DNA of 64,000 bases from Hymenobacter aranciens (GCF_030580865.1 NZ_JAUQSY010000017.1:62001-126000), one strand, 5' to 3'; counted from the stretch's first letter, positions 33,498 through 41,874 are shown. Numbers and translations are program-made. Notes: a model not told the origin generated them from the sequence alone.

Positions 33498-34328
33498 ATG
33501 GCGCCCGACGCCTTTCACCAGAAAACCACCGACGAGCTGCTGTTCTTCACCCAGAACCCCGGCTACTACCATCCCGAGCTGGTGCAGGCTGCCAGCCAGG
33601 AGCTACGGCGGCGGGGCATTGCGCCCGCGCCCTACGTGGCTCCGCTCGCCGAAGACCCGGAGTTTGCGCCCGCTCCCGGCGGCCGGCGCGGCCTCTGGAT
33701 TGCATTGGGAGTGGCAGCCCTGCTGGGCGGCACCTGGTGGGTAGCCAATTATGGGCAGAGTAACCCGGCTGCTCCGACGGCCGCCGAAACTAAAACCGCC
33801 GCCGATACGACGCTGACCCTTGCCGTCGCCCCCAGCTCGCCGCTGCCCGTTTACGATGCCGCCGTGGAGGAATGCATTGCCGAGCAGCTGCGCAAAGTGC
33901 CCGCTAGCGAAAAAAAGACTGCCCAGGAATTAAGCCAGTACCGCGAGCTAAGCAAGCGTTTCTGGACGGCCCAATTGCTAAGCGAATACATTCAAAATAA
34001 AGCCCAAGCCGACCCCAAAAACACCTTTCTGCCCGCGCAGGTCGAGCTGGTGCGCGCCGCCTGGAACGACTGGCGCAAGGCCACCGTGTACGGCTACAAA
34101 TTTGGCCCGACGATGGCCGACCACTACGACCGCATGACCCGCGTGGCCACGCAGGAGCAGGAGGGCCTGAAAGGACTGTCGAAGCAGCTGGCCACCGGCA
34201 CGCCCATGCCCGCCGCGGAAGTAAACGAGCGCGAGGCCGATACGCAGGACTTATTGGCGGGCCTTATTAAAGTATCACCCGCCACCAAACAGCCCTACCG
34301 CGTGCGGGAGCGGCACGTCCGGCTGTAG
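33498..34328 (+). CDS. Membrane-anchored protein sharing an N-terminal motif with the adjacent rhomboid
   Basis: 276 residues from ATG 33498 (MAPDAFHQKTTDELLFF); the frame opens at 33426, but the added 24 residues are not matched by the rhomboid. Residues 6-45 are a short helical motif (FHQKTTDELLFFTQNPGYYH, then ASQELRRRGI) repeated in the next gene. One membrane segment follows (GLWIALGVAALLGGTWWV). The rest is a soluble, helical domain (EECIAEQLRKVPASEKKTAQ, WNDWRKATVYGYKFGPTMAD). The function is unknown. The 28-bp gap to the rhomboid gene suggests one transcript. Confidence 0.6.
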   Translation: MAPDAFHQKTTDELLFFTQNPGYYHPELVQAASQELRRRGIAPAPYVAPLAEDPEFAPAPGGRRGLWIALGVAALLGGTWWVANYGQSNPAAPTAAETKTAADTTLTLAVAPSSPLPVYDAAVEECIAEQLRKVPASEKKTAQELSQYRELSKRFWTAQLLSEYIQNKAQADPKNTFLPAQVELVRAAWNDWRKATVYGYKFGPTMADHYDRMTRVATQEQEGLKGLSKQLATGTPMPAAEVNEREADTQDLLAGLIKVSPATKQPYRVRERHVRL

Positions 34329-34356
34329 CCGTTCCGCCGTACTGGCAAAGTGGCCG

Positions 34357-35295
34357 ATGCCCGAAGCTGGCCCGCTCCTTGACGCCCAATCTGGCATGGA
34401 AGCACCGACTTCACCCGATTCTGCCGCTGCTGCTGCTGGCCCGCCGCCCGGCTCCACGGCCGCGCTGGCCGCCCAGCTCTTCGCCCAAAAGACCGAGGCC
34501 GAGCTGCTCTACCTGGCCCAGCACGCCGGCCGCTACCCGCCGCCCGTGGGCGCCGCCGCCGTAGCCGAGCTCAAGCGCCGCGGCCTGCTGCCCGAGCCGC
34601 CGCTGCCTGCCCCGCCCACCACCCCGCCCCCCGCCGAAACCTGGGGCCAGGTGCTGCGCGATATGTTCGTGCCCTCGCGCAAGTTCTTCGCCACGCCCAT
34701 CCTGCTGCAGCTCAATCTGCTAGTAATGTTTCTGATGGTGCTCAACGGCGTGTCGGCCTCCGACCCCAGCGGCCTGGACCTCGTGCGCTGGGGCTCCAAC
34801 TACGCGCCGCTCACGCTGCACGGGCAGCCCTGGCGGCTGGTCACGGCGTTGTTCGTGCACGGTGGCACGGCGCACCTGCTGCTCAATATGTTTTCGCTCT
34901 GGCTGTTGGGCGTGCTCATCGAAGCGCGTATCGGCGGCTGGCGCTTGCTGCTGGGCTACTTCATCGGGGGCATCGGGGCCAGCCTGACCAGCATCTGGTA
35001 CCATGATTACGATGTGAACTCGGTGGGGGCCAGCGGCGCCATCTTTGCCCTTTACGGCATGCTGCTGGCGCTGCTGGTGAGCAAGCGCATTGCCCTCGAT
35101 AAGTCAGACCGCAAGGCCATGTTGGGTTTGGTTATGTATTTGGTTTTGAGTAGTCTGATTTCGGGGCTGACGGGTAGTAACGTGGACAATGCCGCGCACG
35201 TCGGCGGGCTGATAACCGGTTTGTTCGTAGCCGGGCCGCTGGTGTTGTTCGGGCTGAAAGTGCAGAGCATGGGCGCCGAAAGAACGTCATCCTGA
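34357..35295 (+). CDS. Rhomboid intramembrane serine protease with N-terminal helical motif
   Basis: 312 residues; the start could also be Met14 (34396). Residues about 41-80 repeat the motif of the preceding protein (FAQKTEAELLYLAQHAGRYP, then AELKRRGLLPEP). Six membrane segments follow. Rhomboid landmarks are WRLVTALFVHGGTAHLLLNM, the catalytic Ser226 in GASGAIFALYG, and His281 in DNAAHVGGLITG. It cleaves membrane proteins within the bilayer; substrates are unknown. The last residues ERTSS and the TGA stop are contributed by a palindromic element. Confidence 0.9.
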   Translation: MPEAGPLLDAQSGMEAPTSPDSAAAAAGPPPGSTAALAAQLFAQKTEAELLYLAQHAGRYPPPVGAAAVAELKRRGLLPEPPLPAPPTTPPPAETWGQVLRDMFVPSRKFFATPILLQLNLLVMFLMVLNGVSASDPSGLDLVRWGSNYAPLTLHGQPWRLVTALFVHGGTAHLLLNMFSLWLLGVLIEARIGGWRLLLGYFIGGIGASLTSIWYHDYDVNSVGASGAIFALYGMLLALLVSKRIALDKSDRKAMLGLVMYLVLSSLISGLTGSNVDNAAHVGGLITGLFVAGPLVLFGLKVQSMGAERTSS

Positions 35296-35398
35296 GCGTA
35301 GCGAAAGGACCTCGCCCGCGCCGCATGCAGCAGTAATTTAATTACTACCCCAACGACGCGGGCGAGGTCCTTTCGCTACGCTCAGGATGACGTTCTTT
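35279..35398. repeat. Palindromic element (GTCATCCTGAGC family)
   Basis: Near-perfect arms of about 41 bp: AAAGAACGTCATCCTGAGCG through CTCGCCCGCG (35279-35320) and complement (35357-35398), 36-bp spacer. It carries the rhomboid stop codon and lies directly upstream of the next gene start. Confidence 0.92.
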
Positions 35399-35431
35399 TG
35401 TACTCCCGGTTTCCTTCAAATTCTTCCTCTC

Positions 35432-36442
35432 ATGCAAGCCATCCAACTCCACGCCGTCCACCAGCCCGTCAGCCTCAGCGAAGTGCCCACGCCCAGCCCG
35501 CAGCCGGGCGAGGTGCTGGTGAAGCTCTACGCCGCCGCCCTCAACCACCGCGACGTCTGGATTCAGAAAGGTCAGTACGGTGGTATGCGCCTGCCCAGCA
35601 TCCTGGGGGCCGACGGCGCGGGCACGGTAGCAACCCACGGGGCAGACGTGCCGGCCGAAACCCCGATTATCGGCACTAAGGTGCTGATTTACCCCGGCGT
35701 TGATTGGGGTGATAATCCTCGGGCACAAGGCAAAAGCTTCCGTGTGCTCGGCATGCCCGATGATGGCACCTTCGCCGAATACATTGTCCGTCCTGCGCGT
35801 TACGTGCTGCCCTTGCCGGCGCATCTCAGCTTCGAGCAGGGGGCGGCCCTGCCGCTGGCCGGCCTCACGGCTTACCGGGCAGCCTTCACCCGCGCCCAGG
35901 TGCAGCCCGGCGAGCGGGTGCTCATCACCGGCATCGGCGGCGGGGTGGCGCTGACGGCTGCGCAGCTCTGCCTGGCCCAGGGCGCCGAGGTGTGGGTAAC
36001 CTCCGGCAGCGCCGACAAGCTGGCCCGCGCCCAGGCGCTGAGCGTGCGCGGCAGCATTAGCTACAAGGAAGAAAACTGGGCCGCCACGCTGGTAAAACAA
36101 GCCGGCGGCCCCTTCGACGTCATCATCGACAGCGCCGCCGGCCCAGCCTTCAACGCCCTGCTCGAAGCCGCTGCGCCGGGTGGGCGCATCGTGTTCTACG
36201 GCGGCACGCTGGGCGCCATTCCGCAGCTGCCGCCCGCCCGCGTGTTCTGGAAACAGCTCAACATCCTGGGCTCCACGATGGGTACGGAACAGGATTTTGC
36301 CGAGATGCTGGCGTTGGTGACAAAGCACAAAATCGTGCCCGTGTTGGACGAAGTTTTCCCGCTGGCCGAAACCGAAGCCGCCCTGCGCAGGCTGAAAAAA
36401 GGCGAGCAGTTCGGCAAAATAGTGCTGCGTATCGGCGCGTAG
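35432..36442 (+). CDS. Zinc-free MDR-family reductase (quinone oxidoreductase-like)
   Basis: 336 residues from ATG 35432; 15 residues further upstream are translated repeat. The fold is medium-chain dehydrogenase: QPGEVLVKLYAAALNHRDVW, SILGADGAGTVATHGADVP, AALPLAGLTAYRAAFTRAQV, the NADPH-binding GERVLITGIGGGVALTAAQL, and GGRIVFYGGTLGAIPQL. The catalytic zinc Cys is replaced by Asn in NHRD, as in quinone/enoyl reductases. It probably reduces a double bond or quinone with NADPH. Substrate not predicted. Confidence 0.9.
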   Translation: MQAIQLHAVHQPVSLSEVPTPSPQPGEVLVKLYAAALNHRDVWIQKGQYGGMRLPSILGADGAGTVATHGADVPAETPIIGTKVLIYPGVDWGDNPRAQGKSFRVLGMPDDGTFAEYIVRPARYVLPLPAHLSFEQGAALPLAGLTAYRAAFTRAQVQPGERVLITGIGGGVALTAAQLCLAQGAEVWVTSGSADKLARAQALSVRGSISYKEENWAATLVKQAGGPFDVIIDSAAGPAFNALLEAAAPGGRIVFYGGTLGAIPQLPPARVFWKQLNILGSTMGTEQDFAEMLALVTKHKIVPVLDEVFPLAETEAALRRLKKGEQFGKIVLRIGA

Positions 36443-36574
36443 AATCAGCGGCAGACAAACGGCTGGCCGAAGAGCCAAAATGCCGGAAAAAACGGCTCTG
36501 GAGTGAATGAAAAAGCCATTTTCGGCGTTTGAATCACGAAGCCAGACGTGCTGGCTGCCACTAATTTGTCCGCC

Positions 36575-36856
36575 ATGAAAACTGCCGCCGAATACCTCCA
36601 GAATCACGTTTTCGAAGCCCGCCGCCCGCGCCGTGAATTGCAGCCGGTGGTGGCGTATGAGGCTGCCGTGCAAGCCATCGACCAGGCCCTGGCCGATGCC
36701 GAAAAGTATAAATATCTGCTGATGCGCGCCCTGCGCCGCCACGCCGATGAAACTGCGCCCGCTCCGCGTCCGGCTGTTTCGGCGGCGGCCTCATTTTTTG
36801 CCGACGATACGCCCGTGTTGCCGCTCTACCCCACGCCGGAGCGGCTGGCCGCCTAG
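36575..36856 (+). CDS. Small hypothetical protein
   Basis: 93 residues from ATG 36575 (MKTAAEYLQNHVFEARRPRR); an upstream in-frame ATG adds nine residues. Residues 1-60 are mostly helical (AVQAIDQALADAEKYKYLLM, a possible coiled coil), the end is Pro/Ala-rich. No domain recognised. The stop overlaps the stop of the convergent FAD-protein gene by 4 bp. Confidence 0.5.
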   Translation: MKTAAEYLQNHVFEARRPRRELQPVVAYEAAVQAIDQALADAEKYKYLLMRALRRHADETAPAPRPAVSAAASFFADDTPVLPLYPTPERLAA

Positions 36857-38247
36857 CGGTTTTCAGTTGCCCGCCGGGCCAGTTCTGCCGCCAGCGCGGC
36901 GGCTTGCTGCCGGATTTCCGGTACCGCCGTCGATTCGAAATAGGCTGGCCGGCGACTGGGGCCGAGGGTGAACAGGGTAGGCGAGGGCTGCCCATCGGTG
37001 GCCAGCAAGGCGCCGTGCGCATCGGTTTGCAGTCCCAGCCCCAGGAGGTCAGGAGTCAGCTCGCCGGTTTCGCGCAGGCTGCGCACCAGTGGAGTGTCGA
37101 TACGGCTATAGTCGAGCAGCGGCCCGGTGCAGCAAATGACGTGTTGCGCCGCCAGCCATTGACCAGCTGCTGGCCCATGCTGCACGCATACTTGCAGCCG
37201 GTCGCTGTCAGGTTTGATTTCGCTGATGCGACCGATGTGCAGCTGTACTTGTCCATTGGCCAGCATTTCGGCAATGGCAGCCGCATTTTGCGGCGGGCTG
37301 CGATGCCGCGCCACCGACCAGCGCCCTGCCAGATGCCGCAAAAAGCGCCGCTGTTCCGCCAATGGCCAGTTCGCCCAGATGCGGCCGAGGTGCGGCCGTA
37401 GCGAATCGAGCACCGGCCGCCAATCGATGCCTTGCGCGGCCGCCTGTCGCAGGTGTTGCCGCAACACGGCCAAGGTATCCGCCACGTTCGTTTTAGCGGC
37501 CAGTTCCGGATAAAAATCGGGATAAGTCGCTTCCGCCGGGCCGTGCGCGGCGGGCCAGCGGCCGTGGCGGGCCACTACCGCCACCGGCGCGCGGTGGCCC
37601 TGCCGACGCAAGGTCAGCAGCACATCCACCGCCGTCAGGCCCGAGCCGATGAGTATTACCGATTCGGCAGCTCCGATATTGCTTAAGGTGTCCGGGTTCC
37701 AGGGGGCGGCGTGATAAGCGGGATGTTTCAGGTAACCGGTGCCTGAGCCAACGGGCGGGGGCGGCGGGAAATTGCCCAGCGCCAGCACCACGAATTGGCT
37801 GTGAATGGCGTTGCCGTCGGCTAACTCAACCACGCGGCCATTGGCAGTAGCTGAAGTTGCCACTGCCGTAGTCGGGTACCAATGAACTCCCGCCTCAGCT
37901 TTTTGCGAAGCCATAAGCCCGGCCCCCAATTCCTCCAGCAGATAGCGGCCGTAGGTGGCGCGGGTGGCAAATTCCGGTAGCGCAGGCGCGGCTTCAGGCT
38001 GCCCGCGCAGCCATTCGGCAAAGTGCTCGGGCAGGTCGGCATACAAGCTCAGCGAGCGGGGGCGCACGTTGAGCAGATGCTCCGGCCGCTGCCCGGAATA
38101 GGCCAGCCCCGGCCCCGGCACCGGGCGCGGCTCCACGAGGTGAATAACGGCTTGCGGCAGCTCGCGCCGCAGCTGCAGCGCCAGCGCCGTGCCGGCAAAG
38201 CCCGCACCGACGATAGTAATGACAGGATGGGTAGCCGTTTTATTCAC
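36853..38247 (-). CDS. FAD/NAD(P)-binding oxidoreductase (YdhS-like)
   Basis: 464 residues. The N-terminal dinucleotide motif is ITIVGAGFAGTALALQL, followed by PRPVPGPGLAYSGQRPEHLL and NVRPRSLSLYADLPEHFAEW, the mark of the FAD_NAD_binding_9 family. A second nucleotide site is SVILIGSGLTAVDVLLTLRR, and the C-terminal half has QHVICCTGPLLDYSRIDTPL and PTLFTLGPSRRPAYFESTAV. It is a cytoplasmic flavoprotein of unknown substrate; relatives act as hydroxylases or N-oxygenases. The upstream gap to hldD contains a palindrome. Confidence 0.88.
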   Translation of the reverse strand: MNKTATHPVITIVGAGFAGTALALQLRRELPQAVIHLVEPRPVPGPGLAYSGQRPEHLLNVRPRSLSLYADLPEHFAEWLRGQPEAAPALPEFATRATYGRYLLEELGAGLMASQKAEAGVHWYPTTAVATSATANGRVVELADGNAIHSQFVVLALGNFPPPPPVGSGTGYLKHPAYHAAPWNPDTLSNIGAAESVILIGSGLTAVDVLLTLRRQGHRAPVAVVARHGRWPAAHGPAEATYPDFYPELAAKTNVADTLAVLRQHLRQAAAQGIDWRPVLDSLRPHLGRIWANWPLAEQRRFLRHLAGRWSVARHRSPPQNAAAIAEMLANGQVQLHIGRISEIKPDSDRLQVCVQHGPAAGQWLAAQHVICCTGPLLDYSRIDTPLVRSLRETGELTPDLLGLGLQTDAHGALLATDGQPSPTLFTLGPSRRPAYFESTAVPEIRQQAAALAAELARRATENR

Positions 38248-38267
38248 AGATGGATAGGGCTAAAGAA

Positions 38268-38371
38268 CGTGTCATGCTGAACGCAGTGAAGCATCCTCTC
38301 GCGCCGAAACGATGGACTACTGCGTCGTTCCAGCGTGAAAGGATGCTTCACTACGTTCAGCATGACAAACG
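38268..38371. repeat. Palindromic element (GTCATGCTGAACG family)
   Basis: Arms CGTGTCATGCTGAACGCAGT (38268 onward) and complement ending CAGCATGACAAACG (38371); about 32 bp with a few mismatches. It is a variant of the GTCATCCTGAGC type with CATGCTGAACG. It begins two bases beyond the hldD stop. Confidence 0.88.
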
Positions 38372-38372
38372 G

Positions 38373-39341
38373 TTAATAATAGCTGCCCGGCACCAGATAC
38401 TGCTGCACGTAATCCGTAATTCCGTCCTCCAGCGAGGTAAACGGCCGGTCGTAGCCGATGCTGCGCAGCTTGCCCATCGCCGCCTCGGTGAAATACTGAT
38501 ACTTATCCCGAATATCCTCCGGCGTGTCGATGAAGCGAATATCGGCCGTGCGCCCCAGGGCATTGAAGGTGTTGAGCGCCAAATCGAGGAAAGTGCGCGC
38601 CTGCCCGCTGCCCAGGTTGTAAATACCGGAGTGCGTGCGATTATGTAGCAGGAAATAGCACACTTCCACCACATCCTTCACGTACACGAAGTCACGCATC
38701 TGCCCGCCGTCGGTGTAGTCGGGGTTATGCGATTTGAAGAGCACCATCGAGCCATGCTGCTGAATCTGATTGAAGGCGTGCATGATAACTGACGCCATGC
38801 GACCCTTGTGGTACTCGTTGGGGCCATACACGTTGAAGAATTTCAGGCCGGCCCAGAAATACGGCTTCTCTTCCTGCTGCAGCGCCCAGTTGTCGAAGTC
38901 GTTTTTCGAGTCGCCGTAGGGGTTAAGCGGGCGGTAGAGGGGGAACAGCGCCTCCTCAGTATCGGTGTAGCCGAGGGTGCCGTCGCCGTAGGTGGCCGCC
39001 GAGGAAGCGTACACCAGCGGCAGCTGATAGCGCACGCAGGCCTGCCACATCTGCTTGCTGTAGTTGAGGTTGAGCAGGTCAAGCACGGCGCGGTCCTGCT
39101 CGGTGGTATCGGTGCGGGCGCCGAGGTGGAAAATGAATTCGACCTGCTCGTGGTTGTCATCGAGCCAGTCGAAAAACTCGTTGCGGTCCACGTACTCGCG
39201 CAGCTTTTTGCCGTGCAGGTTGGGGAGTTTTTTCTCGACGGCAAAATTGTCCACCACAACGATGTCGTTGAAATTGGCGGCGTTGAGGCGGGAAACCAGG
39301 CAGCTGGCAATAAAGCCGGCCGCCCCAGTGACGACTATCAT
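38373..39341 (-). CDS. hldD: ADP-L-glycero-D-manno-heptose 6-epimerase
   Basis: 322 residues, an extended short-chain dehydrogenase. NAD motif MIVVTGAAGFIASCLVSRLN (GxxGxxA form usual in this phylum), then VEFIFHLGARTDTTEQDR, VYASSAATYGDGTLGYTD with the catalytic Ser, and LNPYGDSKNDFDNWALQQ with the catalytic Tyr and Lys. Further family landmarks are FFNVYGPNEYHKGRMASVIM and PDYTDGGQMRDFVYVKDVVE. The enzyme makes the heptose for the lipopolysaccharide core. It runs divergently from the importer genes, with a probable promoter box at 39362-39369. Confidence 0.94.
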   Translation of the reverse strand: MIVVTGAAGFIASCLVSRLNAANFNDIVVVDNFAVEKKLPNLHGKKLREYVDRNEFFDWLDDNHEQVEFIFHLGARTDTTEQDRAVLDLLNLNYSKQMWQACVRYQLPLVYASSAATYGDGTLGYTDTEEALFPLYRPLNPYGDSKNDFDNWALQQEEKPYFWAGLKFFNVYGPNEYHKGRMASVIMHAFNQIQQHGSMVLFKSHNPDYTDGGQMRDFVYVKDVVEVCYFLLHNRTHSGIYNLGSGQARTFLDLALNTFNALGRTADIRFIDTPEDIRDKYQYFTEAAMGKLRSIGYDRPFTSLEDGITDYVQQYLVPGSYY

Positions 39342-39361
39342 ATGCGGGGCGTTTAGAAGCG

Positions 39362-39394
39362 TAAAGGTAGAACAGAACGAAAAGTTGGCTTCAA
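39362..39394 (-). promoter_or_regulatory. Possible hldD promoter
   Basis: On the minus strand TACCTTTA (39369-39362) resembles the -7 element; TTG at 39394-39392 is 22 bp further upstream. It is 20 bp before the hldD ATG. Confidence 0.4.
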
Positions 39395-39423
39395 TGGCCG
39401 AAACCGGCCGCCCCGGCCCGGGC

Positions 39424-39431
39424 TACCTTTG
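39424..39431 (+). promoter_or_regulatory. -7 box (TACCTTTG) next to the start of the substrate-binding gene
   Basis: TACCTTTG is an exact TAnnTTTG match ending 4 bp before the ATG at 39436, the same octamer as in the tRNA-Leu promoter. No TTTG is seen 19 bp upstream. A leaderless or very short-leader mRNA would follow. Confidence 0.4.
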
Positions 39432-39435
39432 CCCC

Positions 39436-40359
39436 ATGCGTCGCATTCTTCTCGGGCCCCTGCTGGCCCTGTTAGTCGCCTGCCAGCCCGACAAACCCGC
39501 CTCCCAAACGCCCGCCACCGTGCAGGTGACCGACGACCTCGGCCGCCTGCTCACGCTGCCCGCGCACCCGCGCCGCGTCATCGGTCTGGCCCCGAGCATG
39601 ACCGAAATGCTCTTCGCGGTGGCCGATACTGCCACCATCATTGCCCGCACGCCCAACGACAACTACCCCGCCGCCGCCCTCCGCAAGCCCGTCGTCAACA
39701 ACTACCCGCTCGACCTCGAAAAGCTGGTGGCCCTGAAGCCCGACGTTATTTTTACCGTCGAAGGCATGACCTCGCCCGACGATGCGCAGCGGCTGCAGCA
39801 ACTGGGCATTCCGGTGTATTACCAGCGGTATCGGCGGGTGGAGGATGTTTTTGCAGGAATTGACCGGCTGGGCGTTTTGGTAAGTCGACCAACTCAGGCA
39901 AAGCGCCTGACGGATTCATTGCGCCAGGAGTTGAAGACCCTGCCTGATTCGGCAAGAGCTCCAATTGCTACGCTATCTAAAGTGCTGGCCATCACATGGC
40001 AAGACCCTATTTATTGCTACGGCCAGAACACGCTGTTTACCGACCAAATCCGCCTGGCTGGCGGCCAGAATGCCGTCACCGAAACCTTCGCCCAACCCTT
40101 CCCGGCGCTCACCCGAGAATATATCCTCAAGCTCAACCCCGATATTTTGCTGGGCGGCAGCTTCGAAAAGCTCGACAGCACGTTTTTCAAAAACTACCCC
40201 GAGCTACGCCGTATCAACGCTTATAAAACCCACAGTATCTACCCCATCACCGGCGACCTGATGGAACGGCCCGGCCCCCGCGTAGTAGAATCGGTGCGCG
40301 AACTGCGGCAGATTGTCGAGAAATCCATTCCTCGCTCCCCAGTCAAGTCTTCCCGTTGA
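39436..40359 (+). CDS. ABC-importer substrate-binding lipoprotein (BtuF/FecB type)
   Basis: 307 residues from ATG 39436; the long frame upstream is antisense to hldD. Lipobox LLALLVAC (Cys16). The periplasmic-binding fold is cluster A-II: VQVTDDLGRLLTLPAHPRRV, GLAPSMTEMLFAVADTATII, YPLDLEKLVALKPDVIFTV, and FPALTREYILKLNPDILLGG. It should deliver cobalamin, heme or a siderophore. Its stop overlaps the permease start (TGATG), so the two are coupled. BtuF versus iron-type binding cannot be settled by eye. Confidence 0.88.
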   Translation: MRRILLGPLLALLVACQPDKPASQTPATVQVTDDLGRLLTLPAHPRRVIGLAPSMTEMLFAVADTATIIARTPNDNYPAAALRKPVVNNYPLDLEKLVALKPDVIFTVEGMTSPDDAQRLQQLGIPVYYQRYRRVEDVFAGIDRLGVLVSRPTQAKRLTDSLRQELKTLPDSARAPIATLSKVLAITWQDPIYCYGQNTLFTDQIRLAGGQNAVTETFAQPFPALTREYILKLNPDILLGGSFEKLDSTFFKNYPELRRINAYKTHSIYPITGDLMERPGPRVVESVRELRQIVEKSIPRSPVKSSR

Positions 40360-41357
40360 TGCGCCCGCGTAACACCTTGATTTGGGCATTGCTGGGGACG
40401 AGTCTCGTCCTGCTGCTGGTGCTGGGCCTGCGGGTGGGCAGCTATGCCACCAGCTACGAGTTTATTCTGAATACCTTTCTGCACTACAACCCCGACGACC
40501 CCGCTCAACTCGTGCTCCTGCAGCTCCGGCTGCCGCGGCTGCTGCTGGCGCTGCTGGCCGGCGCCAGCCTTTCCGTAAGCGGCTACCTGCTGCAAACATT
40601 GGTCAATAACCCGCTGGCCGACCCTTATTTACTTGGTACGGCCTCCGGCGCCTCGCTGGGGGCCATTGCGGCTTACGTGCTGGTGCCTTCGCTCACGCTG
40701 GCCGGGCTCTACCTGCCACCGCTGGCGGCGCTGCTGGGGGCCCTGGCTGCCACGCTGGTAGTAGTGGCCATCGGCACCCGGCGGGGGCGCATTCTGCCCG
40801 CGCCGCTGCTGCTGGCGGGAGTGGCGGTGGGGGCGCTGGCCACGGCCCTGGGCAGCCTGCTCACCTTTCTGGCAAGGCCCGAGGGAAGCTTGCGCACGGT
40901 GGTATTCTGGGCGTTCGGCAGCTTCGAGCGGGCGGGCTGGGATGTGCTGCCGTATCCGGCCATTGCCTTGTTGTTGAGTCTTGTTTTATTGGCTTTCCTG
41001 CAAAAGGACCTCAACCTGCTGCTACTGGGCGAGGAGCGGGCCGCCGCCCTGGGCCTGCCCGTAGCGCGGCGGCGCTGGCTGCTGGTGTTGCTGGCTGCTG
41101 GCCTCACCGGGGGCGTGGTAGCGCTGTGCGGTCCGGTAGGCTTTGTGGGTCTGCTGGTTCCGCATCTCACGCGGGGGCTGCTGGGCGCCACGGGGCGCTT
41201 CAATGTGTTGTTTTGCGCGGTGCTGGGTGGAGCCTTCCTGCTGGCCTGCGACCTGCTGGCGCGGTTGCTTTATCCGCCGGCCGGGCTGCCCGTGGGGCTG
41301 GTTACGGCCCTCTTCGGGGTACCCTTCTTCGTATATTTGCTGCGAAAAACTTCTTAG
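40359..41357 (+). CDS. FecCD/BtuC-type ABC-importer permease
   Basis: 332 residues, about ten membrane segments. Family marks: LQLRLPRLLLALLAGASLSV, GYLLQTLVNNPLADPYLLGT, then ASGASLGAIAAYVL, the coupling-helix region GEERAAALGLPVARRRWLLV, and GPVGFVGLLVPHLTRGLLGA. It forms the channel for a cobalamin, heme or siderophore importer with the upstream binding protein. No ATPase gene follows: the next gene is queD. The final stop codon lies in the first bases of a palindromic element. Confidence 0.92.
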   Translation: MRPRNTLIWALLGTSLVLLLVLGLRVGSYATSYEFILNTFLHYNPDDPAQLVLLQLRLPRLLLALLAGASLSVSGYLLQTLVNNPLADPYLLGTASGASLGAIAAYVLVPSLTLAGLYLPPLAALLGALAATLVVVAIGTRRGRILPAPLLLAGVAVGALATALGSLLTFLARPEGSLRTVVFWAFGSFERAGWDVLPYPAIALLLSLVLLAFLQKDLNLLLLGEERAAALGLPVARRRWLLVLLAAGLTGGVVALCGPVGFVGLLVPHLTRGLLGATGRFNVLFCAVLGGAFLLACDLLARLLYPPAGLPVGLVTALFGVPFFVYLLRKTS

Positions 41358-41452
41358 CTGTTAGCCTTTAGCGGTTAGCTGCTAGCTGCTCTATTGACTG
41401 CTAGCGCTTCACCAGTAAAAGCTAACAGCTAGCCGCTAAAGGCTAACAGCTA
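41355..41452. repeat. Palindromic element (TAGCTGTTAGCCTTTAGCGG family)
   Basis: Left arm 41355-41386 and right arm 41421-41452, 32 bp with two mismatches. The first three bases are the TAG stop of the permease. It ends 5 bp before the queD start, so the element fills the whole gap. Confidence 0.92.
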
Positions 41453-41457
41453 CCCGA

Positions 41458-41874
41458 ATGATATACATCAGCCGCCAGGAACATTTCAACGCCGCCCACA
41501 AGCTCTACAATCCCAAGTGGAGCGAGGAGCGCAACCGCGAAGTGTTCGGGCCCTGCGCCAATACCAACTGGCACGGCCACAACTACGAACTCATCGTGAC
41601 GGTGAAGGGCACCCCCGACCCCGATACCGGTTTCGTCGTAGACCTCAAGGCCTTGTCCGACCTCATCAAGCGCCACGTCATCGACCAGGTCGACCACAAA
41701 AACCTCAACCTCGACGTGCCTTTCATGGCCGGCCAGATGGCCAGCACCGAAAACTTGGCCGTCGCCTTTTGGCAGATTCTGGAGCGCGAGCTGCCCGCCA
41801 TTACCCCGGCTAAGCTGCACTGCGTAAAGCTCTACGAAACGCCGCGCAACTTCGTGGAATACTACGGAGGATGA
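41458..41874 (+). CDS. queD: 6-pyruvoyl/6-carboxy-tetrahydropterin synthase family protein
   Basis: 138 residues. Zinc ligands are His14 in HFNAAHKLYNP and His39/His41 in HGH. The catalytic Cys33 is in FGPCANTNWHGHNYELIV, spaced Cys-x5-HGH, like eukaryotic 6-pyruvoyltetrahydropterin synthase (CNNPNGHGH); Escherichia coli QueD has Cys-x3-HGH. VDHKNLNLDV, STENLAVAFWQILE and KLYETPRNFVEYYG are further family marks. The most common bacterial role is preQ0/queuosine synthesis, but the spacing leaves room for a pterin role. The gene is bounded on both sides by palindromic elements. Confidence 0.85.
   Translation: MIYISRQEHFNAAHKLYNPKWSEERNREVFGPCANTNWHGHNYELIVTVKGTPDPDTGFVVDLKALSDLIKRHVIDQVDHKNLNLDVPFMAGQMASTENLAVAFWQILERELPAITPAKLHCVKLYETPRNFVEYYGG

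Noticed and set aside
35345..36742. 465-codon open frame on the minus strand
   Set aside because: It is antisense to the MDR reductase; no recognisable domain.
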